Origin: Grimontia marina
GTDB taxonomy: Bacteria > Pseudomonadota > Gammaproteobacteria > Enterobacterales > Vibrionaceae
Assembly (NCBI RefSeq): GCF_900060185.1
Contig: NZ_FIZY01000015.1
Coordinates: 37,351 to 101,350 of the forward strand
Direction: 5' to 3'
Length of the DNA: 64,000 nt
This document shows positions 56,186 to 64,000 of this stretch, one piece after another. Made by a program: the position numbers and the translations under genes. The first letter of the stretch is position 1. Each line of letters starts with the position of its first letter. The notes under the pieces are model-generated. The model was not told where the DNA came from, did not search any database, and saw nothing but the letters and a program-made list of their open reading frames with translations.

Positions 56186-56830
56186 ATGGGAATTAGAGCT
56201 CAACAGAAAGAAAAAACCCGGCGAACGCTGATTGATGCGGCTTTTAGCCAACTCAGCGCAGACCGAAGTTTTTCCAGTCTCAGTTTACGCGAAGTGGCAC
56301 GTGAGGCCGGTATTGCACCGACATCGTTTTATCGTCACTTCAAGGATATGGACGAACTTGGTCTGACCATGGTGGATGAAGGTGGCTTGTTGTTGCGTCA
56401 GCTGATGCGACAGGCTCGTCAACGTATTGCTACCGAAGGCAGTGTTGTTAGAACGTCAGTCGAAACCTTCATGGAATTTATCGAAAGCAGCCCCAATGTA
56501 TTCAGGCTGCTATTGCGTGAACGTTCAGGTACCTCTGCGGCTTTCCGCGCAGCCGTCGCACGAGAAATTCAACACTTTATCGCTGAGCTAACGGAATATT
56601 TCCAAGCGACAGGCGGATCGACCCGAGATGAAGCCTATAATCAGGCAGAGGCATGTGTCACTTTGGTATTCAGCTCTGGCGCAGAAGCGCTGGATTTGGA
56701 CAAGCGTGCACGTGCTGAACTCGCGGAACGTCTGGTTACCCAGCTGCGCATTATCGCGAAAGGCGCATACTGGTACCGCAAAGAACGCGTACGCAATGCT
56801 CTCAAGGATAAGTTGTCTTCAGGCAGGTAA
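56186..56830 (+). CDS. fabR: TetR-family fatty-acid regulator FabR
   Basis: Repressor of unsaturated fatty-acid genes (fabA/fabB in relatives), 214 residues. The N-terminal helix-turn-helix is [19 protein letters not shown] followed by [38 protein letters not shown] precedes the ATG. It precedes yijD by 5 bp. The 260-bp upstream region is AT-rich with a possible TATAGT -10 element near 56145; no FabR operator was assigned. Confidence 0.95.
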   Translation: MGIRAQQKEKTRRTLIDAAFSQLSADRSFSSLSLREVAREAGIAPTSFYRHFKDMDELGLTMVDEGGLLLRQLMRQARQRIATEGSVVRTSVETFMEFIESSPNVFRLLLRERSGTSAAFRAAVAREIQHFIAELTEYFQATGGSTRDEAYNQAEACVTLVFSSGAEALDLDKRARAELAERLVTQLRIIAKGAYWYRKERVRNALKDKLSSGR

Positions 56831-56835
56831 GTAAT

Positions 56836-57219
56836 ATGGAACAGAATCACCAATCAGAGCGTAAATTTCTCCTTCTCGCAGTGATCGCAGGTCTATGTGG
56901 TAGCGCATCACTGGCAACGCTTTTCATCGACAGCGTTGCATTCTCCATTTTCCCCATCATCGCCTTTGTTCTGGCGGTGTACTGCTTCTACCAGCAGCAT
57001 GTTAATCAACCACTGACCGACGGCACACCGCTCATCGCGTTTGCCTGTTTTCTGGTTGGTGCGTTTGGTTACTCAGCGTTTGTACGCATGCAGGTACCAG
57101 AGTTGGGCGGTAATTTCTTCTCCATCATCGTGACCATGTTGTTGATATTCTGGGTGGCGTTCAAGATGGGCTGGCTTAGTGTCGGCGGCAAGAAAGAAGA
57201 AACGCCAGTCGAAGAGTAA
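56836..57219 (+). CDS. yijD: YijD family membrane protein (DUF1422)
   Basis: Inner-membrane protein of 127 residues with four hydrophobic segments (about 12-29, 33-52, 64-79 and 91-110). Unknown function. Always next to fabR in enterobacteria and Vibrio, here 5 bp away, so the two are an operon. Confidence 0.92.
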   Translation: MEQNHQSERKFLLLAVIAGLCGSASLATLFIDSVAFSIFPIIAFVLAVYCFYQQHVNQPLTDGTPLIAFACFLVGAFGYSAFVRMQVPELGGNFFSIIVTMLLIFWVAFKMGWLSVGGKKEETPVEE

Positions 57220-57237
57220 TGCTGACAACAAAAACAC

Positions 57238-57262
57238 AAAAGGCGCCTTAGGCGCCTTTTTT
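57238..57262. terminator. Bidirectional terminator between yijD and trmA
   Basis: AAAAGGCGCC-TTA-GGCGCCTTTTTT. Confidence 0.9.
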
Positions 57263-57271
57263 CTCAGCGTT

Positions 57272-58378
57272 TTATTTGCGCTCGAGTAGAACACCCGCTT
57301 CCATGTGGTGTGTGTAAGGGAACTGGTCAAACAGCGCAAAACGTGTGATGCGATGTGTTTCTGACAGAATATCCAGATTCTCTTTCAGTGTCTCCGGATT
57401 GCAGGAGATATAAAGAATGCGGTCATATGCCTGCACCATGCGGCAAGTACCTTCGTCCATACCGGAACGTGGTGGATCGACAAAGATAGTGTTGCAGTTG
57501 TAGCTTTTCAGATCCACACCAGCTTGCTGCAAGCGGCGGAACTCGCGTTTACCTTCCATCGCTTCCGTGAATTCTTCCGCAGACATACGGATGATTTGGA
57601 CATTGTCGATCTTGTTCGCTGCAATGTTCCACTGCGCAGATTCAACAGAAGGTTTAGCCAGTTCTGTTGCCAGCACGCGATCGAAGTTGTCTGCCAGTGC
57701 CAGCGAAAAGTTACCGTTTCCGCAGTAGAGTTCGAGCAGATCGCCTGTACTGTCCTGAGTACAATCCACTGCCCATTCAAGCATCTTCTCTGCCACTTTC
57801 CCGTTTGGCTGGGTGAAGTTGTTTTCAATTTGCTGGTAAGTCAGGGTGCGGTCGTTAACGCTCAGCTTTTCCACCACGTAATCGCGGTCAATCACGATCT
57901 TTTGCTTACGCGCGCGGCCAATCAGGTTCAGGTTGAAGCCTTCATCGTTCAGGCGTTGCTTCAGCATGCGCGCATTCGCTTCCCACTCTTCGTCAAGCTG
58001 ACGGTGGTAAAGCATTGAAACCAACACTTCACCGCTCAGGGTAGACAGAAAGTCTACCTGGAACAGTTTGCGACGCAGGCTTTCAATCGGACGGATAGCA
58101 TCAACCAGCAGTGGCATAAGATCGTTGATGATGCGGCTTGCCTGTGGGAACTGGTCCACACGGTACTTCTGCTTGGTCTCTTGATTGAACATGATGTAAT
58201 AGAGGTCATCCCCTTCATGCCAGACGCGGAATTCCGCACGCATGCGGTAGTGTTTGTCTGGAGACGGAAACACTTCCAGCTCAGGCGCATTGAACTCGGC
58301 AAACGCGTCTTGCATACGCGCGATTTTCTCGTCCAATTGCGCCTGATATTGGGTGGTGTCAATCAGGGTATTGCTCAT
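57272..58378 (-). CDS. trmA: tRNA (uracil-5-)-methyltransferase TrmA
   Basis: Makes ribothymidine at tRNA position 54 using SAM; 368 residues (E. coli 366). SAM motif [16 protein letters not shown], motif DPPRSGMDE, and the catalytic cysteine in [10 protein letters not shown] near residue 326. Convergent with yijD, divergent from the adenosyltransferase-like gene. Confidence 0.97.
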   Translation of the reverse strand: MSNTLIDTTQYQAQLDEKIARMQDAFAEFNAPELEVFPSPDKHYRMRAEFRVWHEGDDLYYIMFNQETKQKYRVDQFPQASRIINDLMPLLVDAIRPIESLRRKLFQVDFLSTLSGEVLVSMLYHRQLDEEWEANARMLKQRLNDEGFNLNLIGRARKQKIVIDRDYVVEKLSVNDRTLTYQQIENNFTQPNGKVAEKMLEWAVDCTQDSTGDLLELYCGNGNFSLALADNFDRVLATELAKPSVESAQWNIAANKIDNVQIIRMSAEEFTEAMEGKREFRRLQQAGVDLKSYNCNTIFVDPPRSGMDEGTCRMVQAYDRILYISCNPETLKENLDILSETHRITRFALFDQFPYTHHMEAGVLLERK

Positions 58379-58527
58379 ATTACCTAACCTGCATAACTAA
58401 AAATGAGCGCAAATTGTAAGTAGCGGAACCATATTGTCCAGCCTTTTCGCTGACTTTTTCGCCAGTAGAAGCGTAAACCTGTGCCTTGGGATAATATTGG
58501 CACACTTTAATCAGACCGAGCCTTGTC

Positions 58528-59055
58528 ATGAGCTTTCGAAAACCAAAGAATCGCAAAGAGATTTGTTATCCGTTTATCTATGAGTCGGCGCTGACCTGCG
58601 ACTATGAAATCCACACTGATGAGCTTTGCAGTCTGGTGGGGATGGCACTGGCAACCTTGCCGGAAGGTTTTGATGATGTGCGGGAAGATCTCGAGACCCT
58701 TCACCCGAAAATCTATCACCTCAATGGTTCGGTGCGTGGGAAGACGGCCATCTTTGAAGAAGATTTGGAATGGTTGCATGCGAGATACGACCATTACAAC
58801 GAATTAAGCCGTGGTCGTATTAACCGCTTTGTGCTCCCGAGAGGTCCGGTTGGTGTCATGGCGTTGCATCAGTGCCGCACGGGCTCAAAGAAAACCGTGC
58901 GTCTGCTTCATCGCTTAGATGAATCAGGCGTGACCTTTGAGCCAGTACTGCCCCGTTTCGCTAATCTGCTTGCTAACTTCTTCTTCGTACTGACGGTGTA
59001 TATCAAGATGAAGCTGGACGTAGAAGAAGTGGAGTTTGTCAGTCTCAGCTATTGA
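58528..59055 (+). CDS. Cobalamin adenosyltransferase-like protein (PduO fold)
   Basis: Protein of 175 residues resembling the PduO-type ATP:cob(I)alamin adenosyltransferase domain. TDELCSLVGMAL (residues 30-41) aligns with the family segment that normally reads VDELNS, and FVLPRGPVGVMALHQCRTG (101-119) with the substrate-binding helix, followed by LANFFFVLTVYIKM. The usual N-terminal TKTGDxGxT ATP loop is absent, and the R-x3-RR pattern is weakened (CRTGSKKTVR). It lies just before a cobalamin riboswitch and btuB, which supports a role in B12 use. Whether it is an active enzyme is open. Confidence 0.75.
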   Translation: MSFRKPKNRKEICYPFIYESALTCDYEIHTDELCSLVGMALATLPEGFDDVREDLETLHPKIYHLNGSVRGKTAIFEEDLEWLHARYDHYNELSRGRINRFVLPRGPVGVMALHQCRTGSKKTVRLLHRLDESGVTFEPVLPRFANLLANFFFVLTVYIKMKLDVEEVEFVSLSY

Positions 59056-59149
59056 AAGCGCTGCCAAGCACAAATCACCCATTTCCCGGGCGAATGAGAC
59101 CAAGTTCTCAATATCTATGTATCAATGGCGCGCTGACTCCTCTATACTC

Positions 59150-59310
59150 TGCGCGCTTTCACTCCAGCTGGGAATCCGGTGAGAATCCGGAACTGGCGCG
59201 CAGCGGTAAAGAGAAACGAAAGTGGCAAGGCGAAAGCCAGACACTGCATCTGAATGTGGGAAGTCGTCACTGTAGGTCGTCTCTAAGTCCGAATATCAGC
59301 TGGGTCACAA
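59150..59310 (+). ncRNA. Cobalamin riboswitch controlling btuB
   Basis: The conserved core GGGAATCCGGTGAGAATCCG (59170-59189), then the segment AACTGGCGCGCAGCGG, and a B12-box-like AAAGCCAGACACTGC (59233-59247) match the AdoCbl riboswitch family. A -10 element TATACT at 59143-59148 predicts transcription start near 59155. Between riboswitch and btuB, TCAGGATCTCCTGA (59318-59331) can fold on itself and may take part in the expression platform. Binding of adenosylcobalamin would lower BtuB synthesis. Confidence 0.9.
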
Positions 59311-59364
59311 TATGGTTTCAGGATCTCCTGACATCATTGGATACACGCGATATTTGGATCTGAT

Positions 59365-61185
59365 ATGTCTAAAAAGCTACTTGCGGCAGGTATGCTGCCA
59401 TGGGCTGCGTTTGCGCACGCCGAATCTACTACTTCCTCTGTTGACGACACTATGGTCGTTACTGCTTCCCGATTTGAACAACCTATTTCTACTGTCCTAG
59501 CACCTGTTTCAGTATTAACTCGTGCGGACCTTGAAGAACTTCAAGCAAACAGCTTGGTTGATGCTCTGAAAACCCTACCAGGTATTGAGATTGGCCAAAG
59601 TGGCGGTCGAGGGCAGAATGCTTCAATTTTCTTGCGTGGCACCAATTCTAACCACGTCTTGGTGTTGGTAGATGGCGTTCGACTTCCTCGTACCATGTTG
59701 GGCACAATTGACTTCAACATGTTACCGTTAAATACAGTAGAGCGTATTGAAGTGATCCGAGGTTCTGGTGCGACCGTGTATGGTTCTGACGCTATTGGCG
59801 GTGTGATTAATATCATTACTCGCAATGATGCAGAGGCAACACGTTTTGGCATTGGTGGTGGTAGCTTTGGTTCTGCCTCAGCAGATGTTGGCGTTACCCG
59901 AAAATTGACAGAGAGCCTGTCTTTGCAATTGATGGGCGGTTTGGAATCAGTCGATGGTTACAACGTTCATCCAGATTTTGCAGCAACTGATGATAAGCAT
60001 GGTTTTGAGAGCAAAAATGTCTCTCTGCGCTTAAGCTATGTTCCGAGCCAAAACTGGAACTCAAACGTCATTGGCCGTTGGTACCAAAACGAAGTTGAGT
60101 ACGATAATTACGGCAGCAAAAAGAACTCATGGGTTGAAAGTACAACTATAGGTGCAGACTCAGGCTATACGTCGGGTAAGTGGAATACTTTGGTTCGCTT
60201 AGAGGTTGGTCAGCAAAAAAATTATGACTATGCCGATGGGCTAGCACCTTCCGCAGACAATTTGAATAGTGAAATCCGCCAAATCCACTCAAGCCTGACT
60301 TCTCGCTACCAAGCGAAAGAGAACTTGGCAGTAACGACGGGCGTTGATCTGACACTGGAGAAATATCTCGACGGTAGCTTCATCTCGATTGATTCTATTG
60401 AAGACAACCCTCGCCAGAACATTGGCGTGTTCGGTTTAGTAAATTGGAATATTACAGACAGTATCCTGTTGGAAGGCAGTACTCGCTACGATGATAATGA
60501 CCAGTTTGGTAGCAACACCACTAGTATGATTGCCGCAGGTTGGACCATTAATAAAGACTACCGCCTGTTTGCTAGCTATGGCACTGCATTTAAGGCTCCT
60601 GGCTTTGACAAGCTTTATGGCTCAAGCGGTAACATTAATTTGCAGCCTGAGGAGTCAGAGAATGTAGAGGTTGGTCTTGAGGGAGCGATGTTTGACGTAA
60701 ACTGGAGCTTGAATGGTTACATCAACACTATTGATAACCTGATCGTTTATGCGGGAACTTGGCCAAACGGTAAAAACGAAAACGTCGAAGAAGCTCGTAT
60801 CAAAGGTATTGAGCTGATTGCAGATTTCGACTTGGGGCCAGTATATAACCAAGTGTCACTAGAGCTTCGTGATCCAAAAGATCTGTCAAAGAATGAGCAA
60901 CTAGCGCGTCGAGCAAAAGAAGTAGCGAAATGGCGCACTTCAGTATGGTTGGGTGATGTGTTGCTGGGTACTCAGTTTATGTATCAAGGCGAGCGCCCTG
61001 ACTTCTCTGGTGGTGATATTCTGGATAGCTACTCTGTTTGGGATTTAACTGCGCAGTATGACATTTCGAATAACATTACCCTAGGTGGTAAAGTGGCCAA
61101 CCTGTTTGATGAAGAATACGAAACTGCGGGAGGTTATCCCGCGGCAGAGCGTTCCTTCTATATCGATTTGAACTTTGCATATTAA
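59365..61185 (+). CDS. btuB: Vitamin B12 outer-membrane receptor BtuB
   Basis: TonB-dependent outer-membrane transporter of 606 residues (E. coli 614). Signal peptide ends at AFAHA; the TonB box DDTMVVTA is at 27-34. Plug domain: LVDALKTLPGIEIGQSGGRG and VEVIRGSGA-type motif ERIEVIRGSGATVYGSDAIG. The barrel ends with an aromatic residue (FYIDLNFAY). Base composition is visibly more AT-rich than neighbours, as is common for receptors under phage selection. Controlled by the upstream riboswitch. Confidence 0.96.
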   Translation: MSKKLLAAGMLPWAAFAHAESTTSSVDDTMVVTASRFEQPISTVLAPVSVLTRADLEELQANSLVDALKTLPGIEIGQSGGRGQNASIFLRGTNSNHVLVLVDGVRLPRTMLGTIDFNMLPLNTVERIEVIRGSGATVYGSDAIGGVINIITRNDAEATRFGIGGGSFGSASADVGVTRKLTESLSLQLMGGLESVDGYNVHPDFAATDDKHGFESKNVSLRLSYVPSQNWNSNVIGRWYQNEVEYDNYGSKKNSWVESTTIGADSGYTSGKWNTLVRLEVGQQKNYDYADGLAPSADNLNSEIRQIHSSLTSRYQAKENLAVTTGVDLTLEKYLDGSFISIDSIEDNPRQNIGVFGLVNWNITDSILLEGSTRYDDNDQFGSNTTSMIAAGWTINKDYRLFASYGTAFKAPGFDKLYGSSGNINLQPEESENVEVGLEGAMFDVNWSLNGYINTIDNLIVYAGTWPNGKNENVEEARIKGIELIADFDLGPVYNQVSLELRDPKDLSKNEQLARRAKEVAKWRTSVWLGDVLLGTQFMYQGERPDFSGGDILDSYSVWDLTAQYDISNNITLGGKVANLFDEEYETAGGYPAAERSFYIDLNFAY

Positions 61186-61197
61186 GCATCAGTTTTC

Positions 61198-61221
61198 AAA
61201 GCCGCCATCAGGCGGCTTTTT
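61198..61221 (+). terminator. Intrinsic terminator after btuB
   Basis: AAAGCCGCC-ATCA-GGCGGCTTTTT. The next gene starts 18 bp later, so it may be only partly effective. Confidence 0.85.
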
Positions 61222-61238
61222 CTTTGTTGGAATGAGGA

Positions 61239-61901
61239 ATGAAAAAACGCGTCATTATCAGTTGGTCATCCGGTAAGGATTCAACCCTGACACTGTGTCG
61301 ACTGTTGGAAGACGATCGTTATCAAGTTGTCGGATTGTATACCACCTACGTGGCGGGAACGGTTCCTTTCCAGGCCACGCCCATCAATGTTGTCAAAGCG
61401 CAGGCAGCAAGCATTGGATTGCCTTTGGTGCTTATCGAACTGAACGAAGTCTTTCCTCCCAATGATGTTTATCAGAAGAGGGTTGTCGAAGGTATACGCA
61501 GTAGTGGGCTAAATGTCGATGCAGTGGCGTTTGGCGATATGTTCTGTAATGGCATTGAAGAATACCGCAGAAGCTATATTGAACCTCAGGGCTGGGAGTG
61601 TGTTTTTCCATTGCTCGGTGAGGGAAGTGAGGTACTTGCAAACGAAGTCATTGCTTCAGGCATTAAGACCACACTTTCTACCGTTGATACCTCTCAGTTG
61701 GATGGAAGGTTTCTTGGCTGGGACTATAACGCCAATTTGTTAGCTGAGCTTCCGGATGGCTGTGACCTTTGTGGCGAAGACGGGGAGTTTCACACTATCG
61801 TTACCGATGCACCTTGCTTTCAATATCCTCTGGATATTGAGATCACAGGTTTTCAGCGGGAAGGGAGATTCCACCACCTTAGCTATCATCTCGTCAGGTG
61901 A
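61239..61901 (+). CDS. DUF71 PP-loop ATPase of the B12-salvage type
   Basis: ATP-pyrophosphatase-fold protein of 220 residues. PP-loop motif WSSGKDS at 9-15; family motifs FGDMFCNGIEEYRR and CGEDGEFHT near the C-terminus. Eukaryotic and archaeal relatives (Dph6) make diphthamide; a bacterial subgroup found beside B12 genes was predicted by comparative genomics to act in B12 salvage. The place right after btuB fits that group. AATGAGGA precedes the ATG. Substrate not known from sequence. Confidence 0.82.
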   Translation: MKKRVIISWSSGKDSTLTLCRLLEDDRYQVVGLYTTYVAGTVPFQATPINVVKAQAASIGLPLVLIELNEVFPPNDVYQKRVVEGIRSSGLNVDAVAFGDMFCNGIEEYRRSYIEPQGWECVFPLLGEGSEVLANEVIASGIKTTLSTVDTSQLDGRFLGWDYNANLLAELPDGCDLCGEDGEFHTIVTDAPCFQYPLDIEITGFQREGRFHHLSYHLVR

Positions 61902-61966
61902 AAGATTCAAATTCGCTGACGTGCAAAGTATGATTGCGTCGCAAGCGGATAACAAAGGGTTATAGC

Positions 61967-62755
61967 GTGAAGAGTGTGCTGATTTTTGATTCTGGTGTAG
62001 GTGGCCTTTCTGTGTTTAAGGAAGTGGCTCAGGTATTGCCGGAACAGCATGTTGTCTATGCCTTCGATAACGAAGCCTTTCCTTATGGAGAGCTGGCAGA
62101 CGATGTGCTTGTCCAACGTGTGTGCGGAATGGTGTCAGCTATCTGTGATGAGCATGATATTGCACTCGTGATTATCGCCTGCAACACAGCCAGTACTCTG
62201 GTGCTTCCACATCTCCGCTCATTACTGAGTATTCCGGTTGTTGGTGTTGTTCCTGCAATTAAACCTGCTGCTATGTTAAGTAAATCTAAATGTATCGGTC
62301 TTTTAGCAACGCCAGCTACGGTAAGACGATCCTATACCCATCAACTGGTCAAAGAATTTGCGCCCGATTGCCAAGTAGAAATGGTTGGCTCAACAGAGCT
62401 AGTACAAATGGGAGAGGGAAAATTACGTGGTACGCCTGTTGATAAGCAATTATTAAAACAAGTGTTGGCTCCGTTTATTAATAAAACAGACTGTATTGTA
62501 TTGGGATGCACGCATTTCCCATTACTCAAAGAAGAAATTGAAGACATTCTGGGCGAACAGTGTCTGGTAATTGATTCAGGAAGCGCAATAGCAAATCGTG
62601 TAGCGACATTATTAAAAGAGGAAGATCAAAAGACCTCCCTCAGCAAAGCTAAACATTTTGTTTTTAGCAGTGCTCCAGTTAAAGAAGAGGAAGCGCTAAA
62701 TCAGGAACTGGTAAAGTTGGGGTTCGCAACTATTAACCGCGCTCCGATTTTCTAG
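61967..62755 (+). CDS. murI: Glutamate racemase
   Basis: Makes D-glutamate for peptidoglycan; 262 residues. N-terminal FDSGVGGLSV, catalytic cysteines C72 (ACNTAST) and C181 (GCTHFPLL). The start is the GTG at 61967 with AAAGGG upstream; an in-frame ATG at 61934 adds eleven basic residues. Its 3' end overlaps the convergent RRM gene by 23 bp. btuB-murI-rRNA order is the same as in E. coli. Confidence 0.95.
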   Translation: MKSVLIFDSGVGGLSVFKEVAQVLPEQHVVYAFDNEAFPYGELADDVLVQRVCGMVSAICDEHDIALVIIACNTASTLVLPHLRSLLSIPVVGVVPAIKPAAMLSKSKCIGLLATPATVRRSYTHQLVKEFAPDCQVEMVGSTELVQMGEGKLRGTPVDKQLLKQVLAPFINKTDCIVLGCTHFPLLKEEIEDILGEQCLVIDSGSAIANRVATLLKEEDQKTSLSKAKHFVFSSAPVKEEEALNQELVKLGFATINRAPIF

Positions 62756-63182
62756 GATCATTCGCCTCTCTAACTTTTAGCGTCCTTTCTCCATATTCAC
62801 TGTTGTTTAATGCCTCTATTGCTTCAGGGGCATCTCCCGCTGCAATCACGACAAACCCAAAACCACGTCGCTTCCCTGTACGCTTATCTTTCATCAAGCG
62901 CACGGCAAATACTTCACCATGTTTAGAGAACAATTCCTTTACGTCATTCTCATTAGCACGGTAAGGAAGGTTACCTACATAGATGGTTTTGCTAGTAGAA
63001 GGGGTAGAGTCTGAAATATCGCTTGAAGATTTAGTAGAAAAAAGAGAAATGGCAATACCTGTTGTAATAGCACCAAGAGCAAATGCATAACCAGTACTGG
63101 CAATTAAAGTAGAGTTGTTTAAAAGCAATGCACCAAGCAATGCAATGGCTGCAGTAATAAGCAAGCTGATAGATGTTTTCAT
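62733..63182 (-). CDS. Membrane-anchored RRM RNA-binding protein
   Basis: Protein of 149 residues. Two hydrophobic helices at about 4-22 and 28-48 are followed by a serine-rich linker (SSSDISDSTPSTSK) and one RNA recognition motif: RNP2 IYVGNLP (67-73), RNP1 KRRGFGFV (104-111). The combination suggests RNA binding at the inner membrane. Similar RRM proteins exist in Vibrio and cyanobacteria; function not known to me. It overlaps the end of murI by 23 bp on the opposite strand, and it diverges from the rRNA operon. Confidence 0.82.
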   Translation of the reverse strand: MKTSISLLITAAIALLGALLLNNSTLIASTGYAFALGAITTGIAISLFSTKSSSDISDSTPSTSKTIYVGNLPYRANENDVKELFSKHGEVFAVRLMKDKRTGKRRGFGFVVIAAGDAPEAIEALNNSEYGERTLKVREANDPRKSERG

Positions 63183-63395
63183 AATCGTCTAAAGTAAACG
63201 TCGGTTAGAAGAAATAGCATGAAGAATTGAAATCAATGCTGACTAAAATAAATACAATTGTCGGGTTGATATTACGGATATTGAGTTCTTATTGCTAGTA
63301 AGTGAATGTGACGGCTATCTAATGTTGCAATTTGTTGTGTTTTTCAAAGTTTAGGTTGAATTGTGTTCAATCGGAAAAAAAACCAATAAAAACCC

Positions 63396-63423
63396 TTGCC
63401 AATGTGATCCTGGTCTCTATAAT
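63396..63423 (+). promoter_or_regulatory. rRNA operon promoter P1
   Basis: TTGCCA, 16-bp spacer, TATAAT (63418-63423), then a GC-rich discriminator (GCCGCCTCACCG) typical of stringent control. An AT-rich stretch upstream (63350-63390) could be an UP element. Confidence 0.9.
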
Positions 63424-63517
63424 GCCGCCTCACCGACACGGGGAGCGGCTTCCACAGCGGAAACGCCCACTCAAATCGGTACGGCGAAGGCCTTAAAAAT
63501 CGAGTTGAAATAAACGC

Positions 63518-63545
63518 TTGACGCGCTGTTTCGAATCAGTAGAAT
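63518..63545 (+). promoter_or_regulatory. rRNA operon promoter P2
   Basis: TTGACG, 16-bp spacer, TAGAAT (63540-63545), then GGCCGCCCG discriminator. Confidence 0.9.
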
Positions 63546-63642
63546 GGCCGCCCGATTCAAAGGGAAATTCACCCCGAGAGGCAAGTCAATAAGGTGTTTT
63601 GAAAGTTGCGAAAGCAACGCTGAAAAATCTCAAAATTTCTTC

Positions 63643-63670
63643 TTGACTTCATCGCCCGGCAGCGTAAAAT
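63643..63670 (+). promoter_or_regulatory. rRNA operon promoter P3
   Basis: TTGACT, 16-bp spacer, TAAAAT (63665-63670), then TCGCAGCCC. Confidence 0.85.
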
Positions 63671-63687
63671 TCGCAGCCCTGACGGTG

Positions 63688-63723
63688 AGAAGCGACGCTT
63701 CTTCAAGTCAACGTTCTTTAACA
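63688..63723 (+). promoter_or_regulatory. rRNA antitermination site (boxB-like and boxA)
   Basis: Hairpin AGAAGC-GAC-GCTTCT (63688-63702) followed by GTTCTTTAACAATTTG, which contains the boxA core as in E. coli rrn leaders (63713-63723). The leader from here to 63937 holds no gene. Confidence 0.8.
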
Positions 63724-63937
63724 ATTTGACCTATGCAATCTGTGTGGGCACTCGTAGTTGATAGACAAAAGATTTATCGATGTTTACTGAGTGACCAAAC
63801 GAAATAACTTCGGTTATATCGGCACAGTCAATTCGTTCTGCTCTTTCTTTAGTTTGTAGAGAGGGGTTAGAACACAACAGTATTTCATCGAGCCGCCTTT
63901 GTTCACTTTTTCAAAGTGAGGAAGGGCAAAAAAATTC

Positions 63938-64000
63938 TAATTGAAGAGTTTGATCATGGCTCAGATTGAACGCTGGCGGCAGGCCTAACACATGCAAGTC
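63938..64000 (+). rRNA. rrs: 16S ribosomal RNA (5' end only)
   Basis: The sequence from 63939 (AATTGAAGAGTTTGATCATG and onward GCTCAG) is the universal 5' end of bacterial 16S rRNA. Only about 63 bases are inside the window. It follows murI and the RRM gene, as rrsB follows murI in E. coli. Confidence 0.98.

Noticed and set aside
63544..63729. Open frame of 61 codons upstream of 16S rRNA
   Set aside because: It spans rRNA promoter P3 and the antitermination region.

Overview
The window reads as a near-origin segment of a gammaproteobacterial chromosome of the Vibrionaceae type. The small RNAs Spot 42, RyhB and a CsrB/CsrC-type RNA are all present. A complete type II secretion operon sits next to pckA-hslO-hslR, and protein sequences resemble the E. 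coli/Vibrio families closely. Base composition looks near 50% G+C, which would fit Grimontia or Enterovibrio better than most Vibrio, but that assignment is inference. Gene order follows the E. coli 86-90 min region closely: xerC-yigB-uvrD, rarD-recQ, polA-spf-yihA-csr RNA-yihI-hemN-glnG-glnL-glnA-typA, yihY-dtd-yiiD, sthA-fabR-yijD-trmA-btuB-murI-rrn. A block known from E. coli 76 min (pckA-hslO-hslR and nudE) is embedded in it and split by the gsp operon.

Layout. 1-1317: xerC (5' end outside the window) and yigB. 1314-3651 (minus): a four-gene bufferin-type copper-peptide operon made of a secreted four-cysteine precursor, an MNIO (DUF692) maturase, a DUF2063 partner and a DoxX membrane protein. 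4033-11766: uvrD, a DUF2780 protein, ggt, rarD and recQ. 11759-13713: DUF3630 protein, a 264-bp nested inverted-repeat element in the leader of yhhQ, and a GNAT enzyme. 13739-13917: Fur-controlled RyhB. 13939-19439: elbB, an intergenic region rich in DnaA boxes and GATC sites, polA, Spot 42, two further candidate sRNAs, and yihA. 19589-24261: cytochrome c4, a CsrB/CsrC-like RNA, a methyltransferase, yihI, a DUF2489 protein, hemN and a possible 37-residue membrane peptide. 24430-30254: add and the nitrogen regulon glnG-glnL-(DUF4124)-glnA with visible NtrC sites and a sigma-54 promoter. 30877-41545: typA, envelope proteins, yihY-dtd-yiiD, an AsmA-family protein, pckA, hslO and hslR. 41821-52983: gspCDEFGHIJKLMN. 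53005-58378: nudE, cysQ, sthA, fabR, yijD and trmA. 58528-61901: a cobalamin block with an adenosyltransferase-like protein, a cobalamin riboswitch, btuB and a DUF71 PP-loop protein. 61967-64000: murI, a membrane-anchored RRM protein, three tandem rRNA promoters and the first bases of 16S rRNA.

The most interesting parts are the bufferin cluster, the cluster of regulatory RNAs (RyhB, Spot 42, two unassigned candidates, Csr RNA), the DnaA-box/GATC cluster before polA, the nested inverted-repeat element before yhhQ, and the B12 block whose adenosyltransferase-like protein lacks the usual N-terminal ATP-binding motif. No tRNA gene, CRISPR array, intact insertion sequence or prophage was seen.
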